This document shows positions 1-8,401 of a DNA stretch of 38,298 nt, one piece after another. Where the stretch lies: NCBI RefSeq assembly GCF_014656095.1, contig NZ_BNBT01000075.1, positions 1 through 38,298 of the forward strand, written 5' to 3'. Source of the stretch: Streptomyces longispororuber (lineage in GTDB: Bacteria; Actinomycetota; Actinomycetes; Streptomycetales; Streptomycetaceae). Made by a program: the position numbers and the translations under genes. Position 1 is the first letter of the stretch, and every line of letters begins with the position of its first letter. Under the pieces are notes generated by a model. It was not told the origin of the DNA. It saw only the letters and a program-made list of their open reading frames with translations, and searched no databases.

Positions 1-52
1 CCGATGGTACTGCAGGGGGGACCCTGTGGGAGAGTAGGACGCCGCCGAACTA
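1..52 (+). rRNA. rrf: 5S ribosomal RNA, 3' end (partial)
   Basis: The first ~52 bases match the 3' part of actinobacterial 5S rRNA: the GATGGTACTGCAGGGG segment, then GTGGGAGAGTAGG and a closing GCCGCCGAAC helix strand. The 5' part lies outside the window, so this is the tail of a ribosomal RNA operon transcribed rightwards. The exact 3' end is uncertain by a few bases. Confidence 0.93.
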
Positions 53-62
53 AATGTGATGG

Positions 63-96
63 GAAAGCCCCCGTGCCGAATGGCACGGGGGCTTTC
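63..96 (+). terminator. rRNA operon terminator hairpin
   Basis: A perfect 15-bp inverted repeat (63-77 with 82-96) closes on the tetraloop GAAT. The outer GAAAG/CTTTC pairs supply an A-rich 5' and T-rich 3' flank. It lies about 10 bases after the 5S end and is the natural stop for the rRNA operon. It may also protect the convergent DUF58 operon, which ends at 165. Confidence 0.9.
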
Positions 97-164
97 TGCG
101 TTATGGGGTTCTTTTGCTCTGGTACCCGTCGCTGGTCGAGGCCAGGGCCTGAGCGAGGACGCTT

Positions 165-1474
165 CTAGAGGCGGCCTGCTGCCTTCAGGGAAAGATAGGC
201 GTCGGCCAGTGCCGGGGCCAAGTCGTCAGGGGTGGCGTCCACGACGGTGACACCGTGGCGGGTGAGCTGCTCCGCCGTACGGTGCCGTTCCGCTTGGGCC
301 TGGGCGGCGGCTGCGGCGTCGTAGACCGCGTCCGTGGTCCCTCGGGCCGCGGCCATTGCGGCGATGTGAGGGTCCGCGACGGACGCGACCAGAACGGTAT
401 GGCGCTGCGTGAGACGTGGAAGTACGGGGAGCAGGCCCTCTTCCACCGGAGCCGCTTCCAGGCTGGTGAACAGGACGATCAGTGCGCCGCGGGGAGCCGT
501 GCGCAGAGCCGTGGCGGTGAGGCCACGGGCATCCGTCTCGACGAGCTCCGGTTCGAGCGTGGCCAGGGCGTTCACGAGGGACGGCAGGACATCTCCCGCC
601 GCCTTCCCCTGGACCAGGGCCCGTACCTGACGGTCGTACGCGAGAAGGGCGATCCGGTCGCCGGCGCGGGACGCCAGGGCTGCGAGGAGGAGCGCGGCGT
701 CCATCGAGGCATCGAGCCGGGGAGCGTCGCCGACGCGGCCCGCGGAGGTGCGGCCCGAATCCAGGACGATCAGGATGTGACGGTCGCGTTCCGGGCGCCA
801 GGTGCGCACGGCCACCGAGGACTGGCGGGCGGTGGCGCGCCAGTCGATGGAGCGGGTGTCGTCCCCGGGCACGTACTCGCGCAAGCTGTCGAACTCCGTG
901 CCCTGGCCGCGGAGCAGCACGCTGGTGCGGCCGTCGAGCTCCCGCAGGCGGGCCAGCTTGGACGGCAGGTGCTTGCGGCTGAGGAAGGGCGGGAGGACAC
1001 GTACCGACCAGGGGACGCGGTGGCCGCCCTGGCGGGTGAAGAGACCGAGGGGGCCGTAGGAGCGGATCGTGACGCGGTCCGCCTGGTGGTCACCGCGGCG
1101 CGTGGGGCGCAGGCGAGTGGTGAGACGGCGGCGCTCGCCGGACAGGACGGTCAGGCGGTGCCGGGCTGCGGCGGTCTCCGTTCCGGGCTGCCAACTGCTG
1201 GGCGGCCAGGCGTCACGGACGTCGGCACGCAAGGGGCGGTTAGTGGGGTTGGTGACGGTGAGCTGGATGTCCGCGGCTTCGCCGAGGCGCACGGAGGTGT
1301 CGCCGGAGCGGGTCAGGCCGAGGCGGCGTACGGGAGCGGCGAGGGCGTAGTCGCAGGCGCAGGCCAGGGCCAGGGAGCCGTTGACGGCGAGCAGGCCGGT
1401 CAGGCTGGGCTCCAGGATGCCCACGGGGAGGGAGCCCAGGGCCGCCAGCAGGGCGGCGCGGCCGGTCGGAGCCA

Positions 1475-1475
<1 letters not shown>
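165..1475 (-). CDS. DUF58 domain protein (last gene of MoxR operon)
   Basis: 436 aa. Residues ~8-46 hold one or two hydrophobic stretches, suggesting membrane anchoring. Residues 190-226 carry the DUF58 signature (RGQGTEFDSLREYVPGDD followed by SIDWRATAR). A von Willebrand A-like fold follows, starting at the metal-site-like DSGRTS (239-244). DUF58 proteins are regularly encoded beside MoxR ATPases and are thought to be their partners in assembling or activating envelope proteins; no enzyme activity is established. The ATG shares its A with the TGA of moxR (TGATG), so the two are translationally coupled. It is the distal gene of a five-gene minus-strand operon and converges on the 5S rRNA. 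Confidence 0.9.
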
Positions 1476-2454
<979 letters not shown>

Positions 2455-2458
<4 letters not shown>

Positions 2459-3822
2459 GAAGTACGTACCTCACTTTCGAGGGCGTCGAGTTGGTCGGCG
2501 AGGGCGATGAGTGCCGCGTCGTCGCCGGGCGGCGGGCCGAAGAGGAGGGGGCGCAGGTCCTGGCCGGGCGTGCGGAGACGGCTGGTCAGGGCGGGCAGGA
2601 GCGCTTCGGGCGTATGGGCCCGGGCGGTGGGGACGCCGACGAGGGGGGCGAGACGGGTGCGGGTGGCGGAGCGCAGAGCGGTCGCGGCGCGGTCGCGGGC
2701 GTCGGCCTTGCGGTAGAGGCGGGCGCGGCCTTCGGCGGCTTCGGAGGCGCGGATCGCGACGGGGAGTTTTTCGGGGACCAGGGGCCCGAGGCGGCGGCCG
2801 CGCCAGAAGGCGGCGAGCACGGCGGCGAGGGTGAGCTGCAGGGTGCCCCAGAGCCAGCCGGAGGGGATCAGGTTGAAGAAGCCCTCGTCGGCGCTGTCGT
2901 CGACGGCGTCGTCGGAAAGCGAGGGGAGGTACCAGACCAGGTGGGGGCGGGAACCGAGCAGTTGCAGGGCGAGCGAGGCGTTGCCGTGCTCGTCGAGACG
3001 GTCGTTGTGGAGGATGTCGGGGGCGCCGAGGACGACGGTGTCGCCGGGCGTGCCCCCGCGCGCGTCGGCGGCAGGGAGGCGCACCAGGCTGGGCAGGCCG
3101 TCGTTGACGTAGCAGGAGTCGGCGTCGGGGGCGAGCGTCTCGTAGCGGATGCCGCCGACGTCGGCGGTGCCTGCGCGGCGGGCGGCGGGCAGCGAGCAGC
3201 GCGGGGAGAGCGTGGAGTCGAGGCTGCGGGCAGCGTCCGCGGAGACACCGGGTGCGAGGGCCGGGACCGAGGAGCCGTCCGGGGCGACCAGGACGGTACG
3301 GCCGCCGGAGTCCTTGATGGCGTCGCGGAGGCGGGACCGCTGGCGGTCGGTGAGGACGTCGGGGTCGGCCACCAGGAGCGTGGTGTCCGGGCCCGCGGCG
3401 GCCCGGGCCTCCTCGGTGGTGGTGACCACGCGCGTGGTCACGCCCCGGTCCTCGAGGAGCTGGGCGACGGCCCGGCTGCCGTAGGGGTCGGCGGAGCGCG
3501 GGTCCAGGCGCCCGTGCCGGTCGCCGGAGCGGACGGTGGCGATGGCGACGGCAGCGACGAGGAGTACGACGAGGGCGAGGGCGAGGCCCCGGGCACGGGT
3601 CCAGAGCTGGCGGGGGGTGGCGGAGAGGGAGGTTCCGGCAGGCGGAGGGGCGCCTTCTTGAGCGCCGGCGGGCGTGGGGGAGGGCTGCGACGGAGCCTCG
3701 GCGCGGGCGGCCGCGGTGCCCTCGCGGGCATGGGCGGTCTCGTTGCGAGGGGGCGGGGTGTCGTTGCGAGAGGTCGAGGTGTCGTTGCCCGGCGCGTCCG
3801 CGGGGCGTGTCGGGCCCGTCAT
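2455..3822 (-). CDS. DUF4350 domain membrane protein
   Basis: 455 aa. The N-terminal ~75 residues are Pro/Ala/Thr rich with four heptad repeats (13-40). A membrane helix follows at ~80-98, then a soluble domain beginning DPRSADPYGSRAVAQLLEDRGV, the region recognised as DUF4350. A second membrane helix (~325-345, WLWGTLQLTLAAVLAAF) and a cytoplasmic helical tail complete the protein. DUF4350 proteins co-occur with DUF4129, MoxR and DUF58 in actinobacteria; the function is unknown. I chose the ATG at 3822 because it forms an ATGA overlap with the preceding gene; the reading frame stays open upstream but that sequence is low-complexity shadow. Confidence 0.87.
3703..3786 (-). repeat. 21-nt tandem repeat, 4 units, in DUF4350 gene
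   Basis: Four consecutive 21-nt units (3703-3723, 3724-3744, 3745-3765, 3766-3786) encode the heptads NDTSTSR, NDTPPPR, NETAHAR and EGTAAAR in the disordered N-terminus ahead of the first membrane helix. The two units nearest the start codon are most alike, and similarity decays inward. Confidence 0.8.
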
Positions 3823-4733
3823 CCGGCGGCTCCCGGGGAGCGGGTGGCGGCGGTGCTGAGCAGGGGCTTGGCGCGGTCCAGGGTCCGGTCGAGGTCGCTG
3901 AGGCGGTGGTACGCGGCCGGGTCGGCGCTGCGTCCGCCGTACGTGACGTCGTCGAACTCCCGGGCCGCGGAGCGCAGCCCGTCCGCGTGCGCGGGCAGGG
4001 CCCGGCCCGCCTCCGCGGCGGCCTCGTCCGCCGTGCGGCCCGGGCGTGGATCGAGGAGCGCGCGTTCCTCCAGGGAGCGCACGATGGCGCGCATGCGCTC
4101 CTGGACGGCCTGGTTCCAGTGCCCCTGGGCGGCGTGTGCCTCGGCGGCCGCGCGGTGTTCGGCGGCGCTGCGCGGGCGGTCGTCGAAGAGCGCCGCCGAG
4201 GGGGCCCCGGCGCGGCGCGGGGTGCCCAGGCGCCACCACAGGGCCGCGATGACGGCGGCCACGGCGACGACGATGACCAGCAGGCCGAGCGCGCCGCCCG
4301 GGGCGGCCCCGGAGGCGGCGCCGAACACGTCGTCGACCCACTCCCAGAAGCGGTTCAGGGCGCGCTGGAGGAGGCTCGGGTCGTTCTCGTGGTACGTCGG
4401 CTTGGACAGCTCGCGCTCGGCCGCCTCGCGTGCGGGGCCGCGCGGGATCGTCAGCGGAGGCTCGTCGCCGGTGCGGGGCAGGGCCCGGGCCGCGCTGAAG
4501 GCGGTGTGGGGCGTCAGGGGCGGTGGCGTGCCGAAGTCCGCCGGTGCGGTGCCGAGGTCTGCCGGCGTCATGCCGGGGCCTGTCGGCGTCGTGCCGAGGT
4601 CTGCAGGCGTCGTACCGAGACCTGTCGGTGCCGCGCCGGGGCCGTGGCCCGGCCGCGGTGCCGTCCCGAAGCCGCGGTGCGGCGGCAGGACGGCAGCGCC
4701 GAGCCGGTGGAGAACTGTCCCCGCCCAGGTCAC
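3819..4733 (-). CDS. DUF4129 domain membrane protein
   Basis: 304 aa. A GTG start at 4733 follows a GGGAG ribosome site and lies 5 bases past the stop of the upstream gene. The N-terminal ~75 residues are Gly/Pro/Thr rich with heptad repeats. A conserved block (LSKPTYHENDPSLLQRALNR, 109-128) precedes a single membrane helix (~148-167). A C-terminal cytoplasmic DUF4129 domain follows, including the typical AREFDDVTYGGR segment. Proteins of this type accompany MoxR/DUF58 pairs, sometimes fused to transglutaminase-like domains, which this one lacks. Start choice is moderately uncertain because the first 85 residues are low-complexity and a shorter start is conceivable. Confidence 0.85.
   Translation of the reverse strand: MTWAGTVLHRLGAAVLPPHRGFGTAPRPGHGPGAAPTGLGTTPADLGTTPTGPGMTPADLGTAPADFGTPPPLTPHTAFSAARALPRTGDEPPLTIPRGPAREAAERELSKPTYHENDPSLLQRALNRFWEWVDDVFGAASGAAPGGALGLLVIVVAVAAVIAALWWRLGTPRRAGAPSAALFDDRPRSAAEHRAAAEAHAAQGHWNQAVQERMRAIVRSLEERALLDPRPGRTADEAAAEAGRALPAHADGLRSAAREFDDVTYGGRSADPAAYHRLSDLDRTLDRAKPLLSTAATRSPGAAG
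4528..4653 (-). repeat. 21-nt tandem repeat, 5-6 units, in DUF4129 gene
   Basis: Units at 4528-4548, 4549-4569, 4570-4590, 4591-4611 and 4612-4632, plus a degenerate sixth to 4653. They encode a Gly-Thr-Thr-Pro-x-x-x heptad (GTTPADL, GTTPTGP, GMTPADL, GTAPADF). Units alternate between two sub-types, which suggests that a 42-nt dimer has itself been duplicated. Confidence 0.85.
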
Positions 4734-4737
4734 CGCA

Positions 4738-6060
4738 TCAGCTCCCGGAGGTGCTGCCGGGCGCGTCGGAGGTGCCGTGGCCCGGGACGCCGGCCGCGCG
4801 GGCGAGCTCCAGGTCCAGGGCCTCGCGGCGGATCCGCTGGTCGATGTAGAGGAGCACGGTGACGCCCGCGGTGATCGGGAAGGTGAGCATGGAGCCGATC
4901 ACCTGGCCGACGCCGCTGATGATCAGGAAGGTCCAGCCGACGTCGCCCGTGCCGCTGTCCAGGAGGCTGGACACGCTGTCACCGCTGAGCGCGCCCGCGA
5001 CGACGGTGAACGGAATGACGATGATCGACGCGATGACGTTCGCGATGACCGCGGCGAGCAACTGGATGCCGAAGACCCGCCACCAGGAGCGCTGCACCAG
5101 CTTCGCGGACCGGCTCATCGACTTCTTCACGCCCTGCTTCTCCAGCATCAGCGCCGGGGAGGAGAGCGAGAGGCGGACCATCAGCCAGATGGAGACGACG
5201 CCCGCCGCGAGTCCGCCGAGGACCGCGAGGCTCACACCGGCGTCCGTGGACCCGGCGGCGGCGATCAGGACGCCGGGCAGGGTGCCGGCCGCGACGATGC
5301 CCACGGCGATGAGTGGCAGCAGCAGCGTCAGGCCGAGCAGCTTGGCCAGCAGCGGCCGGGAGTCCTGCCAGGCCTCCGCCGTGGTGACCGACCTGCCGAG
5401 CACGGCGCGGCTGGTGACCATCGTCAGCAGGGCGGTCGCGACGATCGTGCCGAGCAGGGTGATGACGAGGACCACGCCCGAGCTCAGAAGCGTGTCCCCG
5501 AGGGCGCGGGTCACCTCGCCGACCGTCGCGCTCGGGTCGTCGAGGGCCTCCGTGTCGGCGGCGTCGTTGAGGACGAGCCCCTGGAGGAGGACGACGAGCA
5601 GCTCGGTGACGACGGCGACGGTCAGCGAGATGCCGAGCACCGTGCGCCAGTGCGTGCGCATCGTGGAGACCGCGCCGTCCAGGATCTCGCCGACGGCGAG
5701 CGGGCGGAGCGGGATGACGCCGGGCTTGGCGGCGGGCGGCGGGCCCTGCCACGCACCCCAGCCGCTGTAGGGGCCACCGGGTCCGCCCGGGGCTCCGGGG
5801 CCGCCTGGACCTCCGGGGCCACCCTGGCCGCCGGGCCGGGCGCCGCCCCAGCCCTGGCCGGGCGGCGCGGGCGGTGGCGGGCTCTGGCCGGGGCCGGGGG
5901 CGCCGGGCGCGGACCACTGGGCGGGCGGCGGCTGCTCCTTGGACCACTTCGAGGAAGGACCGCTCGGCCGGTCCTCGGGCGCGGGGGATCCCTCCTCGCC
6001 GGGGCCGGGTCCGTCGGAGGGGGCAGATCCGGGCGAGGCCCAGCCCGGAGTGTCGTTCAT
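4738..6060 (-). CDS. six-pass membrane protein, first gene of MoxR operon
   Basis: 440 aa. The ATG at 6060 has a clear AAGGAG four to five bases upstream. Residues 1-~110 are Pro/Gly/Ser rich with GGP triplet runs and probably cytoplasmic. The membrane part begins at the conserved PLRPLAVGEILDGAVSTM and has about six hydrophobic helices. Database entries of this shape are usually named 'glycerophosphoryl diester phosphodiesterase membrane domain', but no phosphodiesterase catalytic domain is present, so no such activity should be assumed. It heads the minus-strand operon and ends 5 bases before the DUF4129 start. A role with MoxR/DUF58 in envelope assembly is inference. Confidence 0.82.
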   Translation of the reverse strand: MNDTPGWASPGSAPSDGPGPGEEGSPAPEDRPSGPSSKWSKEQPPPAQWSAPGAPGPGQSPPPPAPPGQGWGGARPGGQGGPGGPGGPGAPGGPGGPYSGWGAWQGPPPAAKPGVIPLRPLAVGEILDGAVSTMRTHWRTVLGISLTVAVVTELLVVLLQGLVLNDAADTEALDDPSATVGEVTRALGDTLLSSGVVLVITLLGTIVATALLTMVTSRAVLGRSVTTAEAWQDSRPLLAKLLGLTLLLPLIAVGIVAAGTLPGVLIAAAGSTDAGVSLAVLGGLAAGVVSIWLMVRLSLSSPALMLEKQGVKKSMSRSAKLVQRSWWRVFGIQLLAAVIANVIASIIVIPFTVVAGALSGDSVSSLLDSGTGDVGWTFLIISGVGQVIGSMLTFPITAGVTVLLYIDQRIRREALDLELARAAGVPGHGTSDAPGSTSGS

Positions 6061-6221
6061 CGTCGCTCCTTCACAGTGCCCGCCCGCGGACGCGGGGGCA
6101 GGTTGGCTGCCATCGTGCCACGGTGGGGTGGCCCGGGGACCAGGCACGGGGGCATGGAGACCGTGCGCTGTCCGGGCTGGACACCTTCTATTGTCCGACG
6201 GGTACCGGGCAGACTGGGCGG
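6061..6221. promoter_or_regulatory. divergent promoter region, MoxR operon / mtnA
   Basis: 161 bases between divergent genes. On the plus strand CAGACT (6210-6215) lies exactly six bases before the mtnA ATG and no Shine-Dalgarno is visible, so mtnA is probably leaderless. On the minus strand the ribosome site of the MoxR operon lies at about 6065-6071. No convincing -35 is seen for either. Nothing else recognisable is present. Confidence 0.45.
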
Positions 6222-7706
6222 ATGGCTGATCAGTACGCGCAATCAGGCGAGGACGTACGGCCGACACCGCCCACCGGCACCACCCCACCGCCCCCCGGCA
6301 CCACCCCACCGCCCCCCGGCGCCGCCGCACCGCCCCCCGGCGCCGCCGCACCGCCCGCGAGGGAACCCGAGGTCCCGGAGGGCGCTCCCGCGACTCCTGT
6401 ACCCGCGGCACCTCCAGCAGCACCGGCATCTCCGGCATCACCTGCGTCCCCGGCACCTCCAGTGCACCCGGCGACACCCGCGCCCCCAGCACCATCACCC
6501 CCGGCACCATCGACACCATCGACACCCTCAGGCGGTCCGGTGGCCTCGACCACCTCTCCGGGGCCCGGTGGGCCCGGCGAACCCACGAGTCCCGCTGTCC
6601 CCACGAGTCGCGCGATCCGCTGGGACGAGCCGCCCGAAGGTCCCGTGCTCGTCCTGCTCGACCAGACCAGGTTGCCCGGTGAGGAGACCGAGCTGGTGTG
6701 CACGGACGCGCCTGCCCTGGTGCAGGCGATCCGGACGCTCGCCGTGCGCGGGGCGCCGCTGCTCGGCATCGCCGGGGCGTACGGCGTCGCGCTGGCCGCG
6801 GCGCGCGGCTTCGACGTGGACGAGGCCGCCGACGCCCTCGCGAACGCGCGGCCCACCGCCGTCAACCTCGCGTACGGCGTGCGCCGGGCCCACGCGGCGT
6901 ACCGCGACGCGGTGACGGCGGGGGCCGACGCGACGGACGCGGCCCGCGTCGCCCTGGCCGCCGCGCGGGCGCTGCACCAGGAGGACGCCGAGGCCAGCAG
7001 GCGGATGGCGGCGCACGGCCTGGCGCTGCTCGACGAGCTGCTGCCCGGCGGCGGGCACCGCGTCCTCACGCACTGCAACACCGGGGCCCTGGTCTCCGGC
7101 GGCGAGGGCACGGCCTTCGCGGTGGCGCTCGCCGCGCACCGCGTGGGGCGGCTGCGCCGGCTCTGGGTCGACGAGACGCGGCCGCTGCTCCAGGGCGCCC
7201 GGCTCACGGCGTACGAGGCGGCGCGCAACGGCATGGCGTACACCCTTCTCACGGACAACGCGGCGGGGTCGCTGTTCGCGGGCGGCGAGGTCGACGCGGT
7301 GCTGATCGGCGCCGACCGGATCGCGGCCGATGGTTCGGTGGCCAACAAGGTGGGGAGCTATCCGCTCGCGGTGCTCGCGCGCTACCACCACGTGCCGTTC
7401 ATCGTGGTGGCGCCGGTGACGACCGTGGACCCGGAGACCCCGGACGGCGCCTCCATCGAGGTCGAGCAGCGGGGCGGACACGAGGTGACGGAGGTCACAG
7501 TGCCGTTCGTACCGGTGACGGGAGTGGAAGCGGGAGGCGGGATTCCGGTGGCCCCCCTGGGGACGCAGGCCTACAACCCCGCCTTCGACGTGACGCCTCC
7601 GGAGCTGGTGACGGCGATCGTGACGGAGGAGGGCGTCGTGTCGCCGGTGACGAGGGAGGGCCTTGCCGAGCTGTGTGCCAGGTCACGCCAGGTAACGATT
7701 AGCTAA
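6222..7706 (+). CDS. mtnA: S-methyl-5-thioribose-1-phosphate isomerase with long Pro/Ala N-terminus
   Basis: 494 aa. It isomerises 5-methylthioribose-1-phosphate to the ribulose form in the methionine salvage pathway (cytosol). The catalytic core starts near residue 127 (AIRWDEPPEGPVLVLLDQTR). Cys285 (in THCNTGAL) and Asp365 (in GADRIAADGSVANKVG) are 80 residues apart, as are the catalytic Cys/Asp pair of the Bacillus enzyme (160/240). The family is normally ~340-390 aa. Here ~105 extra Pro/Ala/Ser/Thr residues lie between the conserved MADQYAQSGED start and the core; they begin with four heptad repeats and continue as short xPA repeats. The ATG at 6222 is kept because MADQYA looks like the family start and a -10-like hexamer sits six bases ahead. 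The gene runs four bases from mtrA and may contribute read-through to it. Confidence 0.95.
   Translation: MADQYAQSGEDVRPTPPTGTTPPPPGTTPPPPGAAAPPPGAAAPPAREPEVPEGAPATPVPAAPPAAPASPASPASPAPPVHPATPAPPAPSPPAPSTPSTPSGGPVASTTSPGPGGPGEPTSPAVPTSRAIRWDEPPEGPVLVLLDQTRLPGEETELVCTDAPALVQAIRTLAVRGAPLLGIAGAYGVALAAARGFDVDEAADALANARPTAVNLAYGVRRAHAAYRDAVTAGADATDAARVALAAARALHQEDAEASRRMAAHGLALLDELLPGGGHRVLTHCNTGALVSGGEGTAFAVALAAHRVGRLRRLWVDETRPLLQGARLTAYEAARNGMAYTLLTDNAAGSLFAGGEVDAVLIGADRIAADGSVANKVGSYPLAVLARYHHVPFIVVAPVTTVDPETPDGASIEVEQRGGHEVTEVTVPFVPVTGVEAGGGIPVAPLGTQAYNPAFDVTPPELVTAIVTEEGVVSPVTREGLAELCARSRQVTIS
6276..6359 (+). repeat. 21-nt tandem repeat, 4 units, in mtnA
   Basis: Units 6276-6296 and 6297-6317 are identical (GTTPPPP). 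Units 6318-6338 and 6339-6359 encode GAAAPPP and GAAAPPA. They are codons 19-46 of mtnA. The perfect identity of the first two units suggests recent duplication. A further Pro/Ala tract with about 9-nt period continues to ~6540. Confidence 0.9.
7682..7696 (+). promoter_or_regulatory. paired GTCAC/GTAAC site ahead of mtrA
   Basis: GTCAC (7682-7686) and GTAAC (7692-7696) are direct repeats 10 bp apart, inside the last codons of mtnA and 15-29 bases before the mtrA ATG. OmpR-family regulators bind direct repeats spaced one helical turn. Mycobacterial MtrA is known to prefer GTCAC-type repeats, and streptomycete MtrA has been reported at GlnR-like GTnAC boxes. An autoregulatory site is therefore plausible but unproven; pentamers like these also arise by chance. 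Confidence 0.35.
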
Positions 7707-7710
7707 TGGG

Positions 7711-8400
7711 ATGATGTCAGGCATGAAGGGACGAGTCCTTGTCGTCGACGACGACACCGCACTGGCCGAGATGCTCGGGATTGTGCTGCGTGGTGAGGGT
7801 TTCGAGCCGTCGTTCGTTGCCGACGGCGACAAGGCGTTGGCCGCTTTCCGGGAGGCAAAGCCTGATCTTGTACTGCTCGACCTGATGCTGCCGGGTCGGG
7901 ACGGCATCGAGGTGTGCCGCCTGATCAGGGCGGAGTCCGGCGTTCCGATCGTCATGCTCACGGCGAAGAGTGACACCGTGGACGTGGTGGTGGGTCTCGA
8001 GTCGGGGGCTGACGACTACATCGTCAAGCCGTTCAAGCCGAAGGAGCTGGTGGCGCGCATCCGTGCGCGGCTGCGCAGGTCCGAGGAGCCCGCCCCGGAG
8101 CAGCTCGCCATCGGTGACCTGGTCATCGACGTGGCGGGGCACTCCGTGAAGCGGGACGGCCAGTCCATCGCGCTGACGCCGCTGGAGTTCGACCTGCTGG
8201 TCGCGCTCGCCCGCAAGCCCTGGCAGGTGTTCACGCGCGAGGTGCTGCTGGAGCAGGTGTGGGGCTACCGCCACGCGGCGGACACCCGCCTGGTCAACGT
8301 GCACGTGCAGCGCCTGCGCTCCAAGGTCGAGCGGGACCCCGAGCGTCCCGAGATCGTGGTGACCGTCCGTGGCGTCGGTTACAAGGCCGGACCGAGCTGA
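7711..8400 (+). CDS. mtrA: two-component response regulator MtrA
   Basis: 229 aa OmpR/PhoB-family regulator. The receiver domain (~7-120) shows the acid pocket VVDDD, phospho-acceptor in LVLLDLMLPGRDG, the conserved Thr in MLTAK and Lys in IVKPFKP. The winged-helix DNA-binding domain (~130-226) ends with VVTVRGVGYKAGP. In streptomycetes MtrA controls development, cell-wall genes, antibiotic clusters and nitrogen genes. The start could be the ATG at 7711, 7714 or 7723; I follow the longest (MMSGMKGRV), which lies four bases after mtnA. The sequence is extremely typical of the genus. mtrB starts one base after its stop. Confidence 0.97.
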   Translation: MMSGMKGRVLVVDDDTALAEMLGIVLRGEGFEPSFVADGDKALAAFREAKPDLVLLDLMLPGRDGIEVCRLIRAESGVPIVMLTAKSDTVDVVVGLESGADDYIVKPFKPKELVARIRARLRRSEEPAPEQLAIGDLVIDVAGHSVKRDGQSIALTPLEFDLLVALARKPWQVFTREVLLEQVWGYRHAADTRLVNVHVQRLRSKVERDPERPEIVVTVRGVGYKAGPS

Positions 8401-8401
8401 C

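Noticed and set aside
6222..6540. Frameshift or misassembly in the mtnA leader
   Set aside because: The frame is uninterrupted, starts with the expected family residues, and the repeats keep a multiple of three.
2491..6915. Plus-strand open frame of 1474 codons over the MoxR operon
   Set aside because: It is antisense to five well-recognised genes, is dominated by Gly/Arg/Ala, has no domain, and is a by-product of high GC.
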